A stretch of 64,000 nucleotides of DNA. Origin: Devosia sp. SL43. GTDB taxonomy: Bacteria > Pseudomonadota > Alphaproteobacteria > Rhizobiales > Devosiaceae. The stretch is from NCBI RefSeq assembly GCF_021729885.1, contig NZ_CP063401.1, positions 2,782,501 to 2,846,500 on the forward strand, read 5' to 3'. Of this stretch, positions 9,677 to 18,618 are shown piece after piece. Position numbers and translations under genes: made by a program. The notes under the pieces were generated by a model, which saw nothing but the letters and a program-made list of their open reading frames with translations, had not been told where the DNA came from and made no database searches. Position 1 is the first letter of the stretch; every line of letters begins with the position of its first letter.

Positions 9677-11227
9677 ATGCTGATCCCTGCCTATTTCCGC
9701 CTTGCCCGAGCCGGCTATGTCCTGGCCCGGGAAGGTGCGCTGTCCATCATCTCCGCCAAGGATTTGCCGCCGCCGCTCAAGCTCGGCATCTGGCTCGGGC
9801 GGTTGATCGAGCGGCCCAGTGTGCGCAAGACCGGACATGTCGAGCGCCTCAACAAGGCCCTGAACCGACTCGGGCCGACCTATGTCAAATTCGGCCAGAC
9901 GCTGGCGACCCGTCCCGATGTGGTCGGCGCCGATATCGCCAATGACCTGGCGGGCCTGCAGGACAAGATGGAGCCGTTCGATCCGGCTTTAGTCCCGGCC
10001 ATCTTGATCGAGGCGCTTGAAGGCAAGGCGGCAGAACTCACCGAGCTCAGCCCGCCCATTGCCGCAGCGTCTATCGCCCAGGTGCATCGGGCCAAGCTGC
10101 GTCCGGCCGATGGCTTGCCCAAGACCGTTGCGGTCAAGATACTCCGCCCTGGTGTGCAGCAGCGCTTCATGGCCGATATCGAGAGCTTCTATGCGGCAGC
10201 AAGGCTGGCCAATCGTCTTGTGCGCTCCACCAAGCGCCTCAAGCCGGTCGAGGTCGTTGAAACGCTCGATCGCTCCGCCCGGCTGGAGCTGGACCTTCGC
10301 CTCGAGGCGGCGGCCATTTCCGAGATGGCCGAGAATATCAAGGACGATACCGGCTTCGTCATCCCCACGGTGAGCTGGGATCATGTGGCGCAGAATGTGC
10401 TGACCACATCCTGGGTCGATGGCATCCCGATCCGCGACCATGCCGCGCTCGAAGCCGCCGGGGTGGATCGCAAGGCGCTGGCGGCGACGTTGCTGCAGAG
10501 CTTCCTCAAGCACGCCATCCGCGATGGCTTCTTCCATGCCGACATGCATCCGGGCAATCTCTTCGCCGATCCGCGAACGGGCGATGTGATCGCGGTCGAC
10601 TTCGGCATCATGGGCCGCATCAACCGCAAGGAACGCCGCTTCCTTGCCGACATCCTCTATGGCTTCATCGTCAGGGATTATCGCCTGGTGGCCGAGCGGC
10701 ATTTCGATATCGGCTATGTGCCCAAGGACCAGTCGGTCGACGACTTTGCCCTCGCCATCCGCTCCATCGGCGAGCCGCTGCATGGCCGCACGGCCACCGA
10801 TATCTCGATGGCGCGAGTGCTGGGCCAGCTCTTTGTCATCACCGATCTGTTCAATATGCAGACCCGCCCTGAGCTGGTGCTGCTGCAGAAATCCATGGTG
10901 CTGGTGGAGGGCGTGGCGCGGGCGCTCGATCCGGCGCTCGACATCTGGACCGTGGCCGAGCCGGTGGTTGGCGACTGGCTGCGCAAGGAGGCGGGCCCTA
11001 TGGGTCGCATCGCCGACCTCAAGGATCATGCCAAGACCATTGCCGAGGCGGCTGGTCGCGTGCCGGTGATTCTGGCGCAGGCCGAACTGGCTTTGGCCGA
11101 TTATCATGCCAACAAGCATCGCCAGCACGACGGACTGATGCGCTGGGCGCTGCTGGGGCTGATTGGTGTCGTCGGCGCGACGTTCGTCGCCCTGCTCTGG
11201 CGGCTGATCACCATGCCGTCATGGTAG
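9677..11227 (+). CDS. ubiB: 2-polyprenylphenol 6-hydroxylase accessory kinase-like protein UbiB
   Basis: UbiB is an atypical ABC1/ADCK kinase-like ATPase needed for ubiquinone biosynthesis at the inner membrane. The 516-residue protein shows the family KxGQ motif as KFGQ at residues 71-74, the Ala-rich loop AAASIAQVH, the catalytic-type motif DMHPGNLF and the metal-binding VDFGIMGRI. A C-terminal transmembrane segment (about 488-508) anchors it. It is translated just after ubiE. In many relatives coaBC follows, but here a lipoprotein gene comes next. Confidence 0.95.
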   Translation: MLIPAYFRLARAGYVLAREGALSIISAKDLPPPLKLGIWLGRLIERPSVRKTGHVERLNKALNRLGPTYVKFGQTLATRPDVVGADIANDLAGLQDKMEPFDPALVPAILIEALEGKAAELTELSPPIAAASIAQVHRAKLRPADGLPKTVAVKILRPGVQQRFMADIESFYAAARLANRLVRSTKRLKPVEVVETLDRSARLELDLRLEAAAISEMAENIKDDTGFVIPTVSWDHVAQNVLTTSWVDGIPIRDHAALEAAGVDRKALAATLLQSFLKHAIRDGFFHADMHPGNLFADPRTGDVIAVDFGIMGRINRKERRFLADILYGFIVRDYRLVAERHFDIGYVPKDQSVDDFALAIRSIGEPLHGRTATDISMARVLGQLFVITDLFNMQTRPELVLLQKSMVLVEGVARALDPALDIWTVAEPVVGDWLRKEAGPMGRIADLKDHAKTIAEAAGRVPVILAQAELALADYHANKHRQHDGLMRWALLGLIGVVGATFVALLWRLITMPSW

Positions 11228-11288
11228 CCCGCTTGCCGCGTCAATGACTTAGCCCTAGATTGCCTCGCACTAGGTCGGGAGCGTCACC

Positions 11289-11897
11289 ATGAACCTTATA
11301 TCCATCGGCAAGCTCGCCGCGACGATGCTGCTGGCTGGCGCGCTGGCTGGCTGCATCGATGCCGAGGTCGATGTCGTGCTGACCAGCGAGACTACCGCCA
11401 GGGCGACGATGACCCAGGTGATGGGCGCCGACTTCTATTCCATGGTCAAGATGAGTGCGTCCGAGACCGAGGCCGACGCCCCCAAGGACGACGATTTTTG
11501 CGCCGATGGCGACCTTACCAAGAATGCCGATGGCACCGCCACCTGCGTGATCGTCGAGGAAGGCAAGTTTGCCAGGCTGACCTTCGGCAATGACGAGCCG
11601 ACCATCACCTTTGCCAGCGCCGGGCCAGGACTGGTCCGGGTGTCGCTACCCACCGCCGAAATGCGGGACGAGGTCGGCGCCGACGAGGGCATAGACGAAG
11701 AAACCAAGGCAATGGTCGAAGCCTTCTTCAAGGGCCATGGCATCACCGTCCGCTTCTCCGGCGCCGAGGTCACCGAGACCAACATGACGCTGTCTGAGGA
11801 CAAGACATCGGCGGAGTCGGAGATCCAGTTTCTCGACCTGATCAACGGTACGGCGGAACTGCCCGACGAACTCTATGCCGTGGTGCGGGCGCCCTGA
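11289..11897 (+). CDS. Predicted lipoprotein of unknown function
   Basis: The 202-residue product starts with a lipoprotein signal peptide: a positively charged N-end, a hydrophobic stretch and the lipobox LAGC, with Cys22 as the expected acylated residue. The mature part is acidic and mostly beta-like, with two further Cys near residues 75 and 90 that may form a disulfide. I recognise no catalytic motif. Its stop codon overlaps the dut start (TGATG), so the two are probably translationally coupled, which is odd company for an envelope protein. Confidence 0.75.
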   Translation: MNLISIGKLAATMLLAGALAGCIDAEVDVVLTSETTARATMTQVMGADFYSMVKMSASETEADAPKDDDFCADGDLTKNADGTATCVIVEEGKFARLTFGNDEPTITFASAGPGLVRVSLPTAEMRDEVGADEGIDEETKAMVEAFFKGHGITVRFSGAEVTETNMTLSEDKTSAESEIQFLDLINGTAELPDELYAVVRAP

Positions 11898-12358
11898 TGC
11901 CTGACAGCAGCGTTTCCGTCGAGCTGATCTGGTTGCCCCATGGACAGGGACTTCCCTTGCCACGGCAGCAGACATCCGGCGCGGCCGGTCTCGACCTGGC
12001 GGCCGCGATCGGCGCCGGCGAGGCCATCAGCATATTGCCCGGCGACTACGCCAAGATTCCCACCGGACTCGCCATTGCGCTGCCCGACGGTTTCGAAGCC
12101 CAGGTCAGACCGCGGTCCGGGCTTGCCGCCAGACATGGCGTGACGGTGCTCAACAGCCCCGGCACGGTCGACGCCGATTATCGCGGCGAAGTCATGGTTC
12201 TGTTGATCAACCATGGCAAGGAAGCCTTCGTAGTTCGCCGTGGCGAGCGTATCGCGCAGATGGTCGTGGCGCCGGTGAGCAAAGTGGTTCTGATCGAAGT
12301 CGCAAGTCTTGATGCAACTGACCGGGGAGATGGCGGGCATGGTTCGACTGGGCGCTAG
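11897..12358 (+). CDS. dut: Deoxyuridine 5'-triphosphate nucleotidohydrolase
   Basis: dUTPase hydrolyses dUTP to dUMP, which keeps uracil out of DNA and feeds dTMP synthesis. All five trimeric-dUTPase motifs are present in the 153-residue protein: GAAGLDL (about 28-34), RPRSGLA (71-77), [13 protein letters not shown] (86-98), RRGERIAQM (114-122) and the C-terminal [10 protein letters not shown] (143-152). It overlaps the lipoprotein gene by one base and the DUF2259 gene by about 20 bp, so these genes form one compact operon. Confidence 0.97.
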   Translation: MPDSSVSVELIWLPHGQGLPLPRQQTSGAAGLDLAAAIGAGEAISILPGDYAKIPTGLAIALPDGFEAQVRPRSGLAARHGVTVLNSPGTVDADYRGEVMVLLINHGKEAFVVRRGERIAQMVVAPVSKVVLIEVASLDATDRGDGGHGSTGR

Positions 12359-13055
12359 TCTGTTTGCTATGCTGATAACCGTTACGTCTGCCTTTGCGGG
12401 CGATCGGGCGGTCATAGACTTTATCGGTTTTTCCGATGACAGCCGCTATTTCGCCTTCGAGGAATACGGCATCCAGGATGGCTCCGGCTTCGCCTATTCG
12501 AGCATCTATATCGTGGACCTCAGCAACGATACCTGGGTGGTCGGGACCCCCATCCGCATCCAGGCCGATGACGAGACGGTCAGCCTCAGCCAGATTCGCG
12601 CCGAAGTTCAGCTACAGGCCGCCGACGATATCGAGACGCTCGATATCAACGTGCCGGTCGAGATCGCGGCGCTGATCGGCGACGGTACGCCCGGTAGCGA
12701 TGCGCAGACGCTACGCTTCGGGGTGCCTGCCTACACTCCAGGCGATGTCTCGGGCGATTACGAGCTGCAGCTCTCCAGTTTCGCCGCCAAGGCCGCTTCG
12801 CCCTGCCAGGAATGGTTCGGTATCGATCCGCTGGGCTATGAGCTCAGCATCAGCGACAACGGCAATGAGCGCCTGTTGCACCGCGACGCGACGCTGCCGC
12901 GCTCGCGCGGCTGCCCGATGGCCTATCGGCTCTATGGCGTGGTGCTGCCGTTCCAGGCCGGCTCGATGGGCGATGCCGTCGGTATCGTCTCGGTCTATCC
13001 AGGCGGTTTCGAGGGCCCCGACCGCCGCTTCATCGCGGTGCCGCTTGGCCTCTGA
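12339..13055 (+). CDS. DUF2259 family predicted secreted protein
   Basis: The product has an N-terminal signal peptide ([20 protein letters not shown], cleaved near AFA-GD), then a beta-rich domain starting [17 protein letters not shown], which I recognise as the DUF2259 type. Two Cys near residues 165 and 200 could form a disulfide in the periplasm. Function is unknown. I prefer the ATG at 12339 because GGGGAGA precedes it; an earlier in-frame start at 12309 would overlap dut more. It lies between dut and a MoeB/ThiF-like gene. Confidence 0.8.
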   Translation: MVRLGASLFAMLITVTSAFAGDRAVIDFIGFSDDSRYFAFEEYGIQDGSGFAYSSIYIVDLSNDTWVVGTPIRIQADDETVSLSQIRAEVQLQAADDIETLDINVPVEIAALIGDGTPGSDAQTLRFGVPAYTPGDVSGDYELQLSSFAAKAASPCQEWFGIDPLGYELSISDNGNERLLHRDATLPRSRGCPMAYRLYGVVLPFQAGSMGDAVGIVSVYPGGFEGPDRRFIAVPLGL

Positions 13056-13767
13056 CCCGCTTTCACCCGAGGAGACCCGTCGCTATTCGCGGCACCTGGT
13101 GCTCAAGGGCATAGGCGGCAGCGGCCAGCAGGCGCTGAAGGCTGCGCGGGTGCTGGTGGTCGGAGCCGGTGGCCTGGGCAGCCCTGCCATCGCCTATCTG
13201 GCTGGCGCGGGTGTCGGAACGCTAGGCGTGGTCGACAATGATCATGTGTCACTGTCCAACCTGCAGCGGCAGATGATCCACACCACCGATGGTATTGGCG
13301 ACAGCAAGGTCGACAGCGCCGGCCGCTTTGTCCATGCGCTCAATCCGCATGTGGACGTAGTGCTGCACCGCGAACGGATTGGTGACGACAACGCCGAGAC
13401 AATTGTCGCCGGCTACCACCTGGTGCTCGACGGCACCGACAATATCGCCACGCGACGCGCCGTCGCCTCGGCCGCCGAAACCGTGGGCCTGCCGCTGGTA
13501 TCGGGTGCAGTGTCGATGTTCGACGGCCAGGTGACGGTCTTCGCGCCCGGCGGCCCGCGCTTTGGCGACCTCTATCCCGCCGAGGCCAATGACGAGGACC
13601 TGCCGAGTTGCGAGGCGACCGGGATACTGGGTCCGCTCACCGGCGTCATCGGCACGCTGATGGCCATGGAGGCGCTGAAACTGATCACGGGGATTGGTGA
13701 GCCGCTGATCGGGCGCGTGCTGACTTACGATGGTAAAGGCGGGCGGTTTTCAGAGTTCTCGTATTAG
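13045..13767 (+). CDS. HesA/MoeB/ThiF family adenylyltransferase
   Basis: This E1-like enzyme family adenylates the C-terminal glycine of MoaD- or ThiS-type sulfur carriers for molybdopterin or thiamine synthesis. The 240-residue protein has RYSRHLVLKGIGGSGQ, the ATP-binding VVGAGGLGSPA, the QRQMIH loop, the metal-binding DGTDNIATR and the active-site-region Cys in SCEATGILGP. The usual zinc CxxC pair after the active site is not visible (RFGDLYP stands in its place). No ATG fits; the likely start is TTG at 13045, overlapping the previous stop by 11 bp. Whether it serves Moco or thiamine is unresolved. Confidence 0.85.
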   Translation: MASDPLSPEETRRYSRHLVLKGIGGSGQQALKAARVLVVGAGGLGSPAIAYLAGAGVGTLGVVDNDHVSLSNLQRQMIHTTDGIGDSKVDSAGRFVHALNPHVDVVLHRERIGDDNAETIVAGYHLVLDGTDNIATRRAVASAAETVGLPLVSGAVSMFDGQVTVFAPGGPRFGDLYPAEANDEDLPSCEATGILGPLTGVIGTLMAMEALKLITGIGEPLIGRVLTYDGKGGRFSEFSY

Positions 13768-13778
13768 GCAAGTGCCAC

Positions 13779-13898
13779 GCCCTCGTGGTTCGAGGCTCGC
13801 GAAGAGCTCGCACCTCACCATGAAGGCTACTCTGGATTTAGTGTTTCAGTAGCCCTCATGGTGAGGTGCGCTTCTTCAGCGCCTCGAACCACGAGGGC
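13779..13898. repeat. Nested inverted repeat, copy 3
   Basis: This is the third copy of the ~120 bp element, with intact outer arms (GCCCTCGTGGTTCGAGG / CCTCGAACCACGAGGGC). The left inner arm reads CACCATGAAGG, one mismatch from the other copies. It fills the tail-to-tail gap between the MoeB-like gene and fabB almost completely. Confidence 0.9.
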
Positions 13899-13904
13899 GT
13901 GCCA

Positions 13905-15131
13905 CTACGCATCCGGATGCTTGAACACCAGCGCGGCATTGGTGCCGCCGAAGCCGAAAGAATTGGATAGCACGACGCCCAGGTCCACGTCGTCGCGCCG
14001 CTGCCGCACGATCGGCATATCCTCAAACGCCGGGTCGAGCGTCTCGATATTGGCGCTTTCGGCGATGAAGCGGTGTTTCATCATCAGGATCGAATAAATC
14101 GATTCATGCACGCCTGTGGCGCCCTGGCTGTGGCCGGTCAGCGACTTGGTCGCGGCGATGGGCGGGCACTTGTCCTCGTTGCCGAAGAGCGCGCGGATCG
14201 CTTCGATCTCGCGCAGGTCGCCCACTGGGGTCGAGGTGGCATGCGGGTTGATGTAGTCGACCTTCGGGCCAACATTCTTGAGCGCCATGCGCATGCAGCG
14301 CTCGGCGCCTTCGCCGGACGGGGCGACCATGTCGAGGCCATCCGAGGTTGCGCCATAGCCGATCAGCTCGGCCCAGATCCTGGCGCCGCGCGCCTTGGCA
14401 TGCTCGTATTCTTCCAGCACCAGCACGCCGGCGCCGCCGGAAATTACGAAGCCGTCGCGCGCTGCGTCATAGCATCGGCTGGCCTTGGCCGGGGTTTCGT
14501 TGAAGTCCGAGCTCATGGCGCCCATGGCGTCAAACAGGTCAGACAGCGTCCAGTCGAGATCCTCGTGGCCACCGGCAAACACGATGTCCTGTTTGCCCAT
14601 GATGATCTGTTCCATGGCATTGCCGATGCAATGCTTGGACGTCGCGCAGGCGGCGGTGATCGTATAGTTGATACCCTTGATGCCGAAGGGCGTGGCTAGC
14701 GTTGCCGAGGCCGTCGAGCCCATGGCCTTGGGCACGGCCAGCGGTCCGATGCGCTTGGGGCTGGTATTCTTGCGGGTGATATCAGCTGCTTCGACGATTG
14801 TGCGGGTCGATGCGCCACCCGAACCCATGACGATGCCGGTCATCGGGTTGGAAATGTCGGATTCCTGCAGGCCCGCATCGGCAATGGCCTGTTGCATGGC
14901 GAGGTAGTTCCAGGCCGCGCCCTTGCCCATGAAGCGGGTGACACGGCGATCGAGGATTTCGAACGGATCGAGATTGGGGTCGCCCTTGACCTGGCTGCGA
15001 AAGCCCAGCTCGGCATAATCTGGGGCGGCCACGATGCCTGGCTTGGCGGCACGCAGGCTTGCCGTGACCTCGTCCAGGCTATTGCCGATCGAGGAAATGA
15101 TACCCATGCCGGTGACGACAACTCGTCTCAT
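13905..15131 (-). CDS. fabB: Beta-ketoacyl-ACP synthase I
   Basis: FabB condenses malonyl-ACP with growing acyl-ACP and is needed for unsaturated fatty acid synthesis. The 408-residue protein has the catalytic triad typical of KAS I: Cys162 in [10 protein letters not shown], His297 in [12 protein letters not shown] and His334 in [12 protein letters not shown]. It starts [16 protein letters not shown]. It lies downstream of fabA on the same strand, 86 bp away, and both diverge from irr, an arrangement common in this order. Confidence 0.97.
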   Translation of the reverse strand: MRRVVVTGMGIISSIGNSLDEVTASLRAAKPGIVAAPDYAELGFRSQVKGDPNLDPFEILDRRVTRFMGKGAAWNYLAMQQAIADAGLQESDISNPMTGIVMGSGGASTRTIVEAADITRKNTSPKRIGPLAVPKAMGSTASATLATPFGIKGINYTITAACATSKHCIGNAMEQIIMGKQDIVFAGGHEDLDWTLSDLFDAMGAMSSDFNETPAKASRCYDAARDGFVISGGAGVLVLEEYEHAKARGARIWAELIGYGATSDGLDMVAPSGEGAERCMRMALKNVGPKVDYINPHATSTPVGDLREIEAIRALFGNEDKCPPIAATKSLTGHSQGATGVHESIYSILMMKHRFIAESANIETLDPAFEDMPIVRQRRDDVDLGVVLSNSFGFGGTNAALVFKHPDA

Positions 15132-15158
15132 CTTGGCCTCGCTCCGTCGTCTTGTTTG

Positions 15159-15179
15159 GGCGCCTTTTGCGCAGGCGCC
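15159..15179. other. Hairpin in the fabA-fabB gap
   Basis: GGCGCC arms flank a 9-base loop between fabA and fabB. No T run follows, so it is not an obvious terminator. It may tune the fabB/fabA ratio or stabilise the fabA transcript; this is speculative. Confidence 0.3.
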
Positions 15180-15217
15180 TCATTATATGGTTCAAAACCC
15201 AGCACAATGAAGGCCGG

Positions 15218-15748
15218 TCAGGCGACCTGTTCGGCTTTCATCTGGGCGTCGGTAAACAGGCCCACACGCAGGTTGGCCGCCTCGTAGATCACCTTGCCGT
15301 CAGCCTTGACCCAGCCATCGGCGATGCCCAGCGTCAGGCGGCCCTTCATCACGCGCTTGAGGTCGATACCGTATTCGACCAACTTGACGTCGTCAGTCAC
15401 CTGGCCGGTGAACTTGATCTCGCCACCCAGGGCGCGACCCTTGCCGGGCTGGCCGATCCAGCTGAGGAAAAAGCCGGTCATCTGCCAGACGGCATCGAGG
15501 CCCAGGCAGCCCGGCATCACCGGATCGCCGATGAAGTGGCACTTGAAGAACCAGAGGTCCGGATTGACGTCGAGTTCGGCGCGCACCATGCCCTTGCCGT
15601 AGGCGCCGCCGGTCTCGTCGATCTGGGTAATGCGATCAAACATCAGCATGGGCGGAGCCGGCAGGCGGGCATCGCCCTGTCCCGGCAACTCGCCACGGCC
15701 ATGGGCCAAAAGCTCTTCATACCCAAATGCGCTCTGCCGTTCGGCCAT
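15218..15748 (-). CDS. fabA: 3-hydroxyacyl-[acyl-carrier-protein] dehydratase/isomerase FabA
   Basis: FabA dehydrates beta-hydroxydecanoyl-ACP and isomerises the product, which diverts carbon into unsaturated fatty acids. The 176-residue protein holds the hot-dog active site: His71 in [15 protein letters not shown] and Asp85 in GLDAVWQ. Length and N-terminus ([14 protein letters not shown]) match the family. It is first in the fabA-fabB pair, and its start faces irr across a 186 bp divergent promoter region. Confidence 0.97.
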   Translation of the reverse strand: MAERQSAFGYEELLAHGRGELPGQGDARLPAPPMLMFDRITQIDETGGAYGKGMVRAELDVNPDLWFFKCHFIGDPVMPGCLGLDAVWQMTGFFLSWIGQPGKGRALGGEIKFTGQVTDDVKLVEYGIDLKRVMKGRLTLGIADGWVKADGKVIYEAANLRVGLFTDAQMKAEQVA

Positions 15749-15860
15749 GCATGCAACCCCAATTAACCTTGCTTTGTCTCGTATAGGGGCGTGCTGGGAG
15801 GGTCAAGCCGAAGCCCCATGCACCATTGGGTGAAACGTTTACCTGCGGCGCCCGTGCCGC

Positions 15861-15889
15861 TTGTGTGAAAATTCCGCCATGACTATAAG
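15861..15889 (+). promoter_or_regulatory. irr: Candidate irr promoter (-35 TTGTGT, -10 TATAAG)
   Basis: TTGTGT at 15861-15866 and TATAAG at 15884-15889 are 17 bp apart and point toward irr, predicting a leader of about 40 nt. The same 186 bp region must also contain the fabA promoter on the other strand. Confidence 0.6.
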
Positions 15890-15934
15890 GAACGCAGCAC
15901 TTTCCGGCCCTTTGCTCGTATTTCCAAGGACCCA

Positions 15935-16381
15935 ATGACTGATCGTACCCAGACCGCCCGGTCACTTCCGTCGCGCAAGCCCTGTCTGACCGCAGTGCTG
16001 CGCATGGCCGGTCTCCGTCCGACCCGCCAGCGCGTTGCCCTGGCCGAGCTGCTGTTCGGTGGCCCGCATCGCCATGTCAGCGCCGAGCAATTGCATGGCG
16101 AAGCCACCGAGGCCCGCGTCGGCGTGTCGCTGGCCACCATCTACAATACGCTGCACCAGTTCCACGAAGCGGGCCTGCTGCGCGAAGTGGCGGTCGATGC
16201 CTCGCGGTCCTATTTCGATACCGATACCTCCGACCACCACCACTTCTATGTCGAAGACGAGCAGCGGATGATCGATATCCCCGCCTCCTCGGTCGAGTTC
16301 CTGAGCCTGCCCGAAGCCCCCAAGGGCATGAAGGTGAGCCACGTCGACGTGGTCATCCGGGTGCGCAAGGCGCAGGCCTAA
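15935..16381 (+). CDS. irr: Iron response regulator Irr (Fur family)
   Basis: Irr is a Fur-family transcription factor that senses haem status rather than iron directly and controls iron uptake and haem synthesis genes in Rhizobiales and relatives. The 148-residue protein has the DNA-binding helix segment LRPTRQRVALAELL, ATIYNTLHQFHEAGLL, and the Irr-type triple-His motif TSDHHHFY at about residues 98-105. The N-terminal haem regulatory motif GCPWHD of Bradyrhizobium Irr is absent; only KPCL occurs there. AAGGA precedes the ATG. It diverges from fabA-fabB. Confidence 0.9.
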   Translation: MTDRTQTARSLPSRKPCLTAVLRMAGLRPTRQRVALAELLFGGPHRHVSAEQLHGEATEARVGVSLATIYNTLHQFHEAGLLREVAVDASRSYFDTDTSDHHHFYVEDEQRMIDIPASSVEFLSLPEAPKGMKVSHVDVVIRVRKAQA

Positions 16382-16433
16382 GACTTAGGCAGCCAATCTA
16401 TTCGGGATCTGCAGGACCTTGGCTAGCCTATGC

Positions 16434-16466
16434 CCGATAATGTTACTATGTAAGTTACATTATCGG
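16434..16466. promoter_or_regulatory. Operator-like inverted repeat in front of the methyltransferase gene
   Basis: CCGATAATGTTAC and GTTACATTATCGG form 13 bp arms with one mismatch around a TATGTAA centre. The dyad ends 10 bp before the ATG at 16477, where it would block the promoter or ribosome binding. It looks like a repressor site; the regulator is unknown. Confidence 0.55.
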
Positions 16467-16476
16467 ATTGCAGGTC

Positions 16477-17154
16477 ATGAAACCCAATGCCTTCGGAACC
16501 CACGCCAACCCTTCCTATGCGGATGGCCCGCCGCGGCAGGTGCCTGGCTTTGCCGATCTGCACCGCATGGTGTCGATGCTGCTGGCCGAGCGCGTCCCGG
16601 CCGATGGTGGGGTCCTCGTCCTGGGTGCGGGTGGCGGACTTGAGCTGAAAGCACTGGCGGAGCAGCATCCTGGCTGGTCGTTCGATGGCGCCGACCCCTC
16701 TGCCGACATGCTGACTTTGGCCCGGGAGACGGTCGGATCAGCCATCGATCGCGTGCAGCTGCATCACGGCTATGTGGATGTCGCGCCGGACGGCCCGTTC
16801 GATGGCGCCGTGAGCCTGCTCACTTTCCATTTCATCCCGAGGAATGAACGTCTCGATACACTCAGGCAGCTCCGTCGCCGCCTCAAACCCGGTGCGCCGC
16901 TGGTGCTGGCCCATATCAGCTTCCCGCAGACCGAGCCGGAGCGGTCGCAATGGATCGCGCGGCATGTCCGATGGCCGGCGGCGCCGGGCACCAGCGAAGC
17001 ACAGCTGGAGGCGGCGCAGCTGGCCATTGGCACGAGGCTGTCCATCCTGGCGCCGGACGAGGAGGAGGGCATGCTGCGCGAGGCCGGGTTTTCCGGCGTC
17101 AGCCTGTTCTACGCCGCGCTGAGCTTCAGGGGCTGGGTCGCTTATGCCGACTGA
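16477..17154 (+). CDS. Class I SAM-dependent methyltransferase
   Basis: The 225-residue protein has a Rossmann methyltransferase core: motif I VLVLGAGGGLELKAL, motif II acidic residue in FDGADPSADML, and the later segments FDGAVSLLTFHFI and LRRRLKPGAPLVLAHIS. The layout recalls CmoA-like and Tam-like enzymes, but the substrate cannot be assigned. I chose the ATG at 16477; a TTG three codons earlier is also in frame. A conspicuous palindrome immediately upstream suggests the gene is specifically repressed. It meets an uncharacterised gene tail to tail. Confidence 0.8.
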   Translation: MKPNAFGTHANPSYADGPPRQVPGFADLHRMVSMLLAERVPADGGVLVLGAGGGLELKALAEQHPGWSFDGADPSADMLTLARETVGSAIDRVQLHHGYVDVAPDGPFDGAVSLLTFHFIPRNERLDTLRQLRRRLKPGAPLVLAHISFPQTEPERSQWIARHVRWPAAPGTSEAQLEAAQLAIGTRLSILAPDEEEGMLREAGFSGVSLFYAALSFRGWVAYAD

Positions 17155-17159
17155 CAGCG

Positions 17160-17675
17160 TTAGAGCTTCCCGAACGCCACGCCCTTCCAGCCCCAGCCGT
17201 TCTGCTGGGCTACCGCGACCAGTGGGTCTTTGATCTCGTTTGTCGCGAACTTGTATTGGTAGACTTTGCCGTAGCCGGAGAGGTCTTCCTTGAAGGCATA
17301 GGCGGTGCCGAAGCTGAATTCCGTCTTCTGGCCGCGGAAGGTTTCGACGCTGAGCGACAGGGTCGGCACGCCGGCGCGCCACTCCACAGTCCATTCTTGG
17401 TCGACGGCCCGAACCTCGCCCTTGGCCTCGTCGAGCTTCATCAGCACCTTGAACACCTTGGTGAGGCTGGCCTTGGCGAAGATCTCGTACCAGCGCGCAT
17501 CGACGATCTTCCATTCGGCGACCAGGTCGCAGCCCTCGGGCGCACCGTCACGAATGAGGAAGGGAGCCGTGTCGCGGTTGCTGTCCAGCAGCGCCTGGCG
17601 CAGCGTTGCGGCGGGCCGTCTGGCGACTCCCGCCGGTGCTGATTTGGAGCCGGTGATCCAGTCGAAAAGGCCCAT
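17160..17675 (-). CDS. Conserved hypothetical protein
   Basis: The 171-residue soluble protein starts MGLFDWITGSKSAPAG. It contains no signal peptide or membrane segment and is rich in aromatic residues (WKIVDARWYEIF, NGWGWKGVAFG). I recognise no family or catalytic motif. The ATG at 17675 is favoured by GGAGG upstream. It lies tail to tail with the methyltransferase and back to back with the arylamine N-acetyltransferase, 100 bp apart. Function unknown. Confidence 0.7.
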   Translation of the reverse strand: MGLFDWITGSKSAPAGVARRPAATLRQALLDSNRDTAPFLIRDGAPEGCDLVAEWKIVDARWYEIFAKASLTKVFKVLMKLDEAKGEVRAVDQEWTVEWRAGVPTLSLSVETFRGQKTEFSFGTAYAFKEDLSGYGKVYQYKFATNEIKDPLVAVAQQNGWGWKGVAFGKL

Positions 17676-17775
17676 GTCCAGTCCCTCCGGGAGATGAAAT
17701 CGCCCGCGGCCAAGGTGACAAGGCCGATGCGCATCGCCATATTGCGCCCGCGGGAAACAGCGGCAAGGGTGGTCG

Positions 17776-18615
17776 ATGAGCCAAAAGGTTAATCTCAACG
17801 CCTATTTCGAGCGAATCGGCTTTGCGGGTTCGATCGCCCCGACCTTGAGCACCCTCGAACTCATCCACGCCTTGCATCCGGCGGTGATCGCCTTTGAGAA
17901 TCTGTCCCCCCTGATGGGTGACACGGTGTCGCTGGAGCAGCCTGACCTCGAACGCAAGCTGCTTGCAGATCGGCGCGGTGGCTACTGTTTCGAGCACAAC
18001 CTGCTGCTCATGCGCATGCTGCAGGACCTGGACTACAGCGTTCGACCGTTGCTGGCGCAAGGGCTGTGGACCAACCCGGACAATGTCAAACCAAGCCATC
18101 TGGTTCTGCTGGTGGACATCAGCGGGCAGAATTACCTCGCCGATGTCGGCCATGGCGGCCTGACCCTGACGACCCCGCTCCGCCTGCGCGCCGGTGCCGA
18201 GCAGGCGACCCCGCATGAAACATTCCGTCTGGTCGGTGGCGACCCCGAATGGGTGCTCGAAGTTCAGATCGACGAGGAGTGGCGACCCGTCTATGGCTTC
18301 AACCTCGATCCGATCGATCAGGACCGGATCGACGCGGTCAACCTGGCCATGGCGACCGGCCCAGCTTCGCCCATGGTCGGTGAACTGCGCGTTGCCCTGT
18401 CCCCGAGCGGCAGACGGATCAAGCTTCACAATACACGGCTGACGATCCAGCCTGTCGGTGGCGAGAAGCAGCAGCGCGAGATTATCGGGATCGACGCGCT
18501 CCAGACTGTACTCAAGGAAGAGTTCGGCCTGAGCCTGTCTCAGGATGAACGCTTGAACCGGGCGTTCGAGCGCATCCTGCAAGCCGCAGCCCCGCCCCCT
18601 CCGCAGGGGGGCTGA
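17776..18615 (+). CDS. Arylamine N-acetyltransferase
   Basis: NAT enzymes transfer acetyl from acetyl-CoA to arylamines, hydrazines or related amines through a Cys-His-Asp triad. In this 279-residue protein the triad is visible: Cys71 in RRGGYCFEHN, His108 in KPSHLVLL and Asp123 in YLADVGHGG. The length is typical. The last residues, PPPPQGG, are encoded by a GC-rich palindrome (CCCCC-TCCGCA-GGGGG) that also sits by the stop codon. A YdeI-like gene starts 3 bp downstream. Confidence 0.93.
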   Translation: MSQKVNLNAYFERIGFAGSIAPTLSTLELIHALHPAVIAFENLSPLMGDTVSLEQPDLERKLLADRRGGYCFEHNLLLMRMLQDLDYSVRPLLAQGLWTNPDNVKPSHLVLLVDISGQNYLADVGHGGLTLTTPLRLRAGAEQATPHETFRLVGGDPEWVLEVQIDEEWRPVYGFNLDPIDQDRIDAVNLAMATGPASPMVGELRVALSPSGRRIKLHNTRLTIQPVGGEKQQREIIGIDALQTVLKEEFGLSLSQDERLNRAFERILQAAAPPPPQGG

Positions 18616-18618
18616 GCC

